Assembly (NCBI GenBank): GCA_002422045.1
Contig: DITG01000016.1
Location: 15,238-35,091, forward strand
DNA length: 19,854 nt
Reading direction: 5' to 3'
DNA from: Acholeplasmataceae bacterium UBA6190
Lineage (GTDB): Bacteria; Bacillota_I; Bacilli_A; Acholeplasmatales; Acholeplasmataceae
Below the pieces are notes generated by a model that worked only from the letters and a program-made list of their open reading frames with translations, had not been told where the DNA came from and did no database searches. This document shows, piece after piece, positions 16,112 to 19,854 of the stretch. Made by a program: the position numbers and the translations under genes. The first letter of the stretch is position 1, and each line of letters opens with the position of its first letter.

Positions 16112-16570
16112 CTAACCTAAATATTTCTGACACGTGAAACCTTCACGTGGTGCTACAACAAAGAGTAACTTGGCAGTTCTTTGCTGCCCTTCAAAAGACA
16201 GTGTGACATCCAGGAGTACAGGCCAGTTATCATTCAAGTTCCGATACTGTTCAGGATTCAAACCCTGTTGGTCTCTGGATTCAATCCAGCAACTGCTGGG
16301 CAATGTGACCACACCTATATTGCTGATGATTTCTGGGTTTCTGGACTGATAAGTGATGGTGACACCTTGATAAATCGTTGGCAGCCCCAAATCTCCATCG
16401 ACAGTGATCACACTTTTGGTTTTACTGGACATGCCAGACAAATCTTCTGCTTCCATCAATAAGCGAAACACATCAATTGCTTCTTCAGTTTCTGTTGAAG
16501 CTTGCTCCTGACACCCTATCAAAAGGAAAAACATAGAAAACAAAACGATGAACATCATTGATTTTTTCAT
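16112..16570 (-). CDS. Small lipoprotein with one Ig-like domain
   Basis: This encodes 152 residues; strong AGGAGG lies before the ATG, overlapping the stop of the lyase gene. The lipobox is LIGC (Cys20). The mature part resembles the Ig-like domain of the downstream giant lipoprotein: DLSGMSS...VTITYQSRNPEIISNIGVVTLPS...LLDVTLSFEGQQRTAKLLFVV matches DLSALTQ...VTITW...YIAANGVIT...LLTATLTLNQVTRTKVFTATV. Such atrophied bacterial Ig-like domains often accompany carbohydrate-active surface proteins. Two Cys (in SSCWIES and at the C-terminus, TCQKYLG) could form a disulfide. Exact function unknown; probable accessory surface subunit of the operon. Confidence 0.75.
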   Translation of the reverse strand: MKKSMMFIVLFSMFFLLIGCQEQASTETEEAIDVFRLLMEAEDLSGMSSKTKSVITVDGDLGLPTIYQGVTITYQSRNPEIISNIGVVTLPSSCWIESRDQQGLNPEQYRNLNDNWPVLLDVTLSFEGQQRTAKLLFVVAPREGFTCQKYLG

Positions 16571-16580
16571 ATGCTTCCTC

Positions 16581-18350
16581 CTAATCGTAAATGGTCTTGG
16601 TGTAAATCACAGTCTGAGTGTAACTTCGATCTTCTGTGACACCATCATCTGATAACAAATATCCATGGATATAGCCAGAATCTGCTAAATAGAACGGCAT
16701 TTCGGACAAATCAATCCCTCTGACCACGGCATCCAATGTTAAGAGTGCCAGTGTGTCCGGTTGATCAAGCCTACTATAGAGCATGATTTCACTTTCAACA
16801 AAGAATCCGCGATGGAATTTTTCTCTGACGATATTGTTTCCGATGGTTCTTGCAACATTCAAGTAATCGATATTTTTCGTCTTGTTATAGAGTTCAACCA
16901 TGGCCATCAATGCATATGGGTCATCAATTGAGGTATCCAAATTGAGTTTAGGATGGATGCCTCCAACTGGTCCTATATCACCTAAGCCGTATGTATAGAC
17001 GATATCTCTGAAATATCCCCAAAGTTTTTCCTGGTTGGCAATGCCTTCAGTCTGCAGGATTGTTCTCAAAATTGGAAGTAAATATGTCGTTGGCATACTC
17101 ACATAATCCAGTCTCATGTTTGAAGGTCCGAAATAGCCAACTTGTGGAACAACATAACCATAGGTGATCGTGCCATCGATGAACATCGGAACAATCATAT
17201 TCTTGCCATCAACACGGATATAGGCATATTCCAAATAACCTTCCAAATATTGTCTAGCCCAATCGACAAAGTCTGTCACTCCGTATTTGTCTGCAGCTTC
17301 GAGCAACATCAGGATATTATCGACATAAACCGCTTGAGTATTCTTCCATGCGACATTCGATTCTCTGGCAATCGCTCCAAAATCTCTGAATTGACGAGCG
17401 ACTCTATCGCCACAACCAGAATTCGTATACTGCGGATCTGAGCATTCAATCGGTGAACGTGTGACTGCTGTTGACTTATATTGATAAACTGTCATGCCTG
17501 TTATAGGATTGGATGCTCTATTGTATTGAGTCATCAAATACTTTGCCCACTGTGCAGGCACAGGATCACCTGTATGATTCGACAGAGCAAATGCTGCATA
17601 GGCAAGATCTGTTGCAGAATTCACGAAAGGTAGTAATCCTGGAGAATCGGCAGGAATGATCGGATTACCTTGACTGTCAAACTGGATGACATGATCTGGA
17701 ATGGTTTGACCAAATACATTGTTGTCAAACGCAGTACTGTAACTGCCATGACGATTCATGTCTGTAGAACTCCAATAGAAATGAGCTGTCCATAGTTGCT
17801 TCATGAATTTGAGTGTTCTTTCTTCATCCACTTCGAGCATCAGTTCATAAAACGGCATCATGTTTTTCAACTCATGAGGTCCGTTTGGACCCTCAGTCGA
17901 TTGAACTTCCATGGTATCCAAATTGATCGCACGATGTCCTCCCCAATTGAAGAGTCCATTAGGCGACTGATAGTTTGTCATAAATTCATCGAGGATGGTG
18001 ACTGCTTCTTGCTTATATTTTTGTGATCCAGTCACTCTAGATAAGCCAACCAGTGTTCTAAAGAAATTTTGTTGATTGGCAAGATTAGCATAGGGAACAG
18101 CTGCACGGTTTGGGAATGTCCATCTTGCGGGTTCACCAGTTAAAGTATTGATAGCATCGGGTAAGATGCTCGTATTCTCATTGTAGTCATGACCATACTT
18201 CAACACATTTTCGACATGCTCGATGACGGCGTGCAACCTTTGATAATCTGACTCAAGATAAATGACTTTTTCTTGAGCTTTGATCAACAGATTGGGAATG
18301 AGTGAAAGGGTGAGTATTACGACAAATAGTATAGACAACAGTTTTTTCAT
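16581..18350 (-). CDS. Secreted polysaccharide lyase, PL2-like (pectate lyase)
   Basis: This encodes 589 residues. A signal peptide (about 1-25, ending LIKA|Q) without a lipobox indicates secretion. Motifs NWGGHR (His139), GPHELKNMMPFYELM (Glu160) and MNRHGS (Arg200, His201) match, in spacing, the metal ligands His109, Glu130, His172 and the catalytic Arg171 that I recall for the Yersinia family 2 pectate lyase: 21 residues to Glu, then 40-41 to Arg-His. Length and helix-rich composition suit an (alpha/alpha) barrel. Predicted reaction: metal-assisted beta-elimination of polygalacturonate or a related uronic acid polymer. The family assignment rests on motif spacing from memory, so another alpha/alpha-barrel lyase is possible. 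It starts 3 bases after the LamG lipoprotein stop, with an AAGGAAGG ribosome site overlapping that gene's end. Confidence 0.7.
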   Translation of the reverse strand: MKKLLSILFVVILTLSLIPNLLIKAQEKVIYLESDYQRLHAVIEHVENVLKYGHDYNENTSILPDAINTLTGEPARWTFPNRAAVPYANLANQQNFFRTLVGLSRVTGSQKYKQEAVTILDEFMTNYQSPNGLFNWGGHRAINLDTMEVQSTEGPNGPHELKNMMPFYELMLEVDEERTLKFMKQLWTAHFYWSSTDMNRHGSYSTAFDNNVFGQTIPDHVIQFDSQGNPIIPADSPGLLPFVNSATDLAYAAFALSNHTGDPVPAQWAKYLMTQYNRASNPITGMTVYQYKSTAVTRSPIECSDPQYTNSGCGDRVARQFRDFGAIARESNVAWKNTQAVYVDNILMLLEAADKYGVTDFVDWARQYLEGYLEYAYIRVDGKNMIVPMFIDGTITYGYVVPQVGYFGPSNMRLDYVSMPTTYLLPILRTILQTEGIANQEKLWGYFRDIVYTYGLGDIGPVGGIHPKLNLDTSIDDPYALMAMVELYNKTKNIDYLNVARTIGNNIVREKFHRGFFVESEIMLYSRLDQPDTLALLTLDAVVRGIDLSEMPFYLADSGYIHGYLLSDDGVTEDRSYTQTVIYTKTIYD

Positions 18351-18353
18351 CGG

Positions 18354-19220
18354 TTACACCTTCCTTTCCACAACAACATCATCGAGATAAGCCCAACCAC
18401 TGGTATAATTTCTTGGCATCGTAACTCTGACCACATTAGGCACCAAAATCATGCCTGACATGATCGCATTCACACGATTGCTGATGTGAAAAGTACCAGA
18501 ATAGAGTGCAACAGGTAACTGATTCACATACATATAAGCTTTGATTTGATTGAGATTGGCATCCCATTCAAATCTGAATCGATACCATGTATCTTTTGCA
18601 AGTGTGTGGGCAGTCGATATGGTGTCGCCTCCATCACCAGTTCCTGAATAGTAAAAGTAGGGTCCACCCACTTTGACAGATAATTTCATATCTGAACCGA
18701 TCGTCACCGAAATGGTATTAACAGCGCCTGTTGCCACTCCAAAACTGACAGGATTGCCAGGCACTTCGGAAGGAATCCATAACGATCCTTCCATCACACC
18801 TTTACGATCGATATCCAAATTGAACTTGGTTGTAAAAATGAATGTCGGTGTCGGAGCAGATTGTGGATACATTGGAACTTTCAGTCCATCCGAAAACATT
18901 CTGACATAACGATTTTCACCCATTCCTTGAGTGATGATGGCTTTCACACCATCAATGGCATATTCTTCATTTCGATAAAGCAGCCAGTTTCTAGGTGCTT
19001 GATTGACTCTTTCGGTATCAAATGTTTCTGTAATCACATATTCAACAGGTTCTGTCGATATGAAATCCAAATCATCAGATGGCACATAGCATGCCTCGGA
19101 CAAAGGCTGATCCTTGCAGAAATAATCCTCTAGTTGTTCTTCCGTAGGTTCTTGATTTTCCTGACATGATGCAAGTACAAATGTCAGGATGAACATGATG
19201 ATTAGCAAAATTTTCTTCAT
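18354..19220 (-). CDS. LamG/concanavalin-like lipoprotein
   Basis: This encodes 288 residues from the ATG at 19220-19218, behind TAAGGAGGAATGT. The frame extends upstream to 19382, but that part overlaps the permease gene and has no signal peptide, so I exclude it. The lipobox is LASC (Cys19), followed by a Glu/Gln-rich linker and a short Cys-containing segment (DYFCKD, EACYV). From about residue 70 to the end is a jelly-roll of the LamG/concanavalin A-like type (ITETFDTE, NRYVRMFSDG, DTWYRFRFEWDANLNQIKAYM, AYLDDVVVERKV). Predicted carbohydrate-binding protein on the outer face of the membrane. It might present substrate to the lyase or serve the ABC importer, though it is not a typical periplasmic-binding-type solute receptor. 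The operon spacing is 10 bases from the permease. Confidence 0.82.
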   Translation of the reverse strand: MKKILLIIMFILTFVLASCQENQEPTEEQLEDYFCKDQPLSEACYVPSDDLDFISTEPVEYVITETFDTERVNQAPRNWLLYRNEEYAIDGVKAIITQGMGENRYVRMFSDGLKVPMYPQSAPTPTFIFTTKFNLDIDRKGVMEGSLWIPSEVPGNPVSFGVATGAVNTISVTIGSDMKLSVKVGGPYFYYSGTGDGGDTISTAHTLAKDTWYRFRFEWDANLNQIKAYMYVNQLPVALYSGTFHISNRVNAIMSGMILVPNVVRVTMPRNYTSGWAYLDDVVVERKV

Positions 19221-19230
19221 ACATTCCTCC

Positions 19231-19854
19231 TTAGCCCTTGATGGCAGAATCCGCATCATTGCCCACAAAGTAACGCTGTGCAGCAAAGAAGACAAGAATG
19301 AGCAACATGACACCAACAATCGATCTGGCATAGACATGTGCATACGTATTGGTTGAATCGAGTCCAAGTGAAGGCAATACAAGCGCTAGTGGCATGGTCT
19401 CGACAGATCCTGCATAAATGAGCGGACCTTGATAATCATTGAATTCTGCGATGAATAACAAGAGTGCGACGGTGATCACAATTGGTTTTAAGACGGGCAT
19501 GAGCACATGCCACAGCACCTGAAACTTGTTCGCTCCATCCATATAAGCCGCCTCATCCAAATCTCTTGGAATCGTTCTAAAAAATTGAATGAACATGAAG
19601 ACAGAAAATGAATTCACTGCAAACATCGAGCCAGCCCATAATGGCAGATAAGGCAAGAAAGGTGCTTTGACTCCGTCCCATAACGGTGCAATCCCTGGAC
19701 TTGTCCAAAAAGCATACATCGGAATTCTAAAAATTGTGTTTGGCATGAGCAGTGTTCCAATGATCAATGCGAAGAATAGTTTCTTTCCTTTGAAGTGCAT
19801 GCGTGTGATGACATACGCAGTCAGCAAGGTTGAAACCGTGCCGAAGATAACATG
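19231..19854 (-). CDS. ABC sugar transporter permease, MalG/CUT1 type (5' end outside window)
   Basis: The frame is open to the right edge, leaving 207 C-terminal residues. Five hydrophobic segments are visible. The inner-membrane permease loop EAAYMDGANKFQVLWHVLMPVLKP is the EAA motif that contacts the ATPase, and PLWAGSMFAVNSFSVFMFIQFFRTIP precedes it as in MalG-like proteins. Known role: one of two permeases in carbohydrate uptake transporters of the CUT1 class, importing oligosaccharides. With a pectate-lyase-like enzyme downstream, oligogalacturonides are a reasonable but unproven cargo. The second permease and the solute receptor should lie upstream, outside the window. First visible gene of the operon. 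Confidence 0.93.
   Translation of the reverse strand, partial: HVIFGTVSTLLTAYVITRMHFKGKKLFFALIIGTLLMPNTIFRIPMYAFWTSPGIAPLWDGVKAPFLPYLPLWAGSMFAVNSFSVFMFIQFFRTIPRDLDEAAYMDGANKFQVLWHVLMPVLKPIVITVALLLFIAEFNDYQGPLIYAGSVETMPLALVLPSLGLDSTNTYAHVYARSIVGVMLLILVFFAAQRYFVGNDADSAIKG

Noticed and set aside
19221..19382. N-terminal extension of the LamG lipoprotein frame.
   Set aside because: It overlaps the permease coding region and would bury the lipoprotein signal; the ATG at 19220 has a strong AGGAGG site.

Overview
The window looks like the chromosome of a low-to-moderate GC bacterium of the Bacillota/Mycoplasmatota type, perhaps an Acholeplasma- or Izemoplasma-like lineage. This is inferred from surface lipoproteins built on InlB-type (Listeria-Bacteroides) repeats, strong GGAGG ribosome sites, and the use of TGA as a stop (MATE gene, position 6643) with TGG for Trp. 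No marker gene fixes the taxonomy. Two genes run off the window: an RCC1-repeat lipoprotein on the left and an ABC sugar permease on the right.

Left part (1-7200), ordinary chromosome: an RCC1-repeat lipoprotein (TTG start) behind a conserved gene of unknown function; a lipoprotein with InlB-type repeats and BspA-type leucine-rich repeats; NAD-type malic enzyme; a MATE exporter with a near-consensus promoter and a nested dyad upstream; and a two-CBS-domain protein. Intrinsic terminators lie between convergent genes.

Middle part (7450-10475), a visibly AT-richer island. An ABC-type ATPase (RloA-like), an RloB/TOPRIM-like protein and a 51-residue protein with a repeated RSD..(V/I)GT(F/I) motif form a tight minus-strand unit with an extended -10 promoter. 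The unit is framed by an intact tRNA-Thr(CGT) gene and a diverged copy of that tRNA's 3' end plus terminator (61 of 70 bases identical by hand count). This is the layout expected of a small anti-phage or abortive-infection cassette inserted at a tRNA 3' end. No integrase is visible.

Right part (10471-19854): a diacylglycerol-kinase-type lipid kinase whose stop codon shares its last base with the tRNA, then a minus-strand operon with gaps of 3-10 bases. The operon reads ABC sugar permease, LamG-like lipoprotein, secreted polysaccharide lyase resembling family PL2 (pectate lyase), a 152-residue Ig-like lipoprotein and a 1545-residue modular lipoprotein with two beta-helix halves. I read it as a surface system for binding, cutting and importing pectin-like polysaccharide. 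The most novel items are the tRNA-framed RloAB island with its small third gene and the pectin-type operon.
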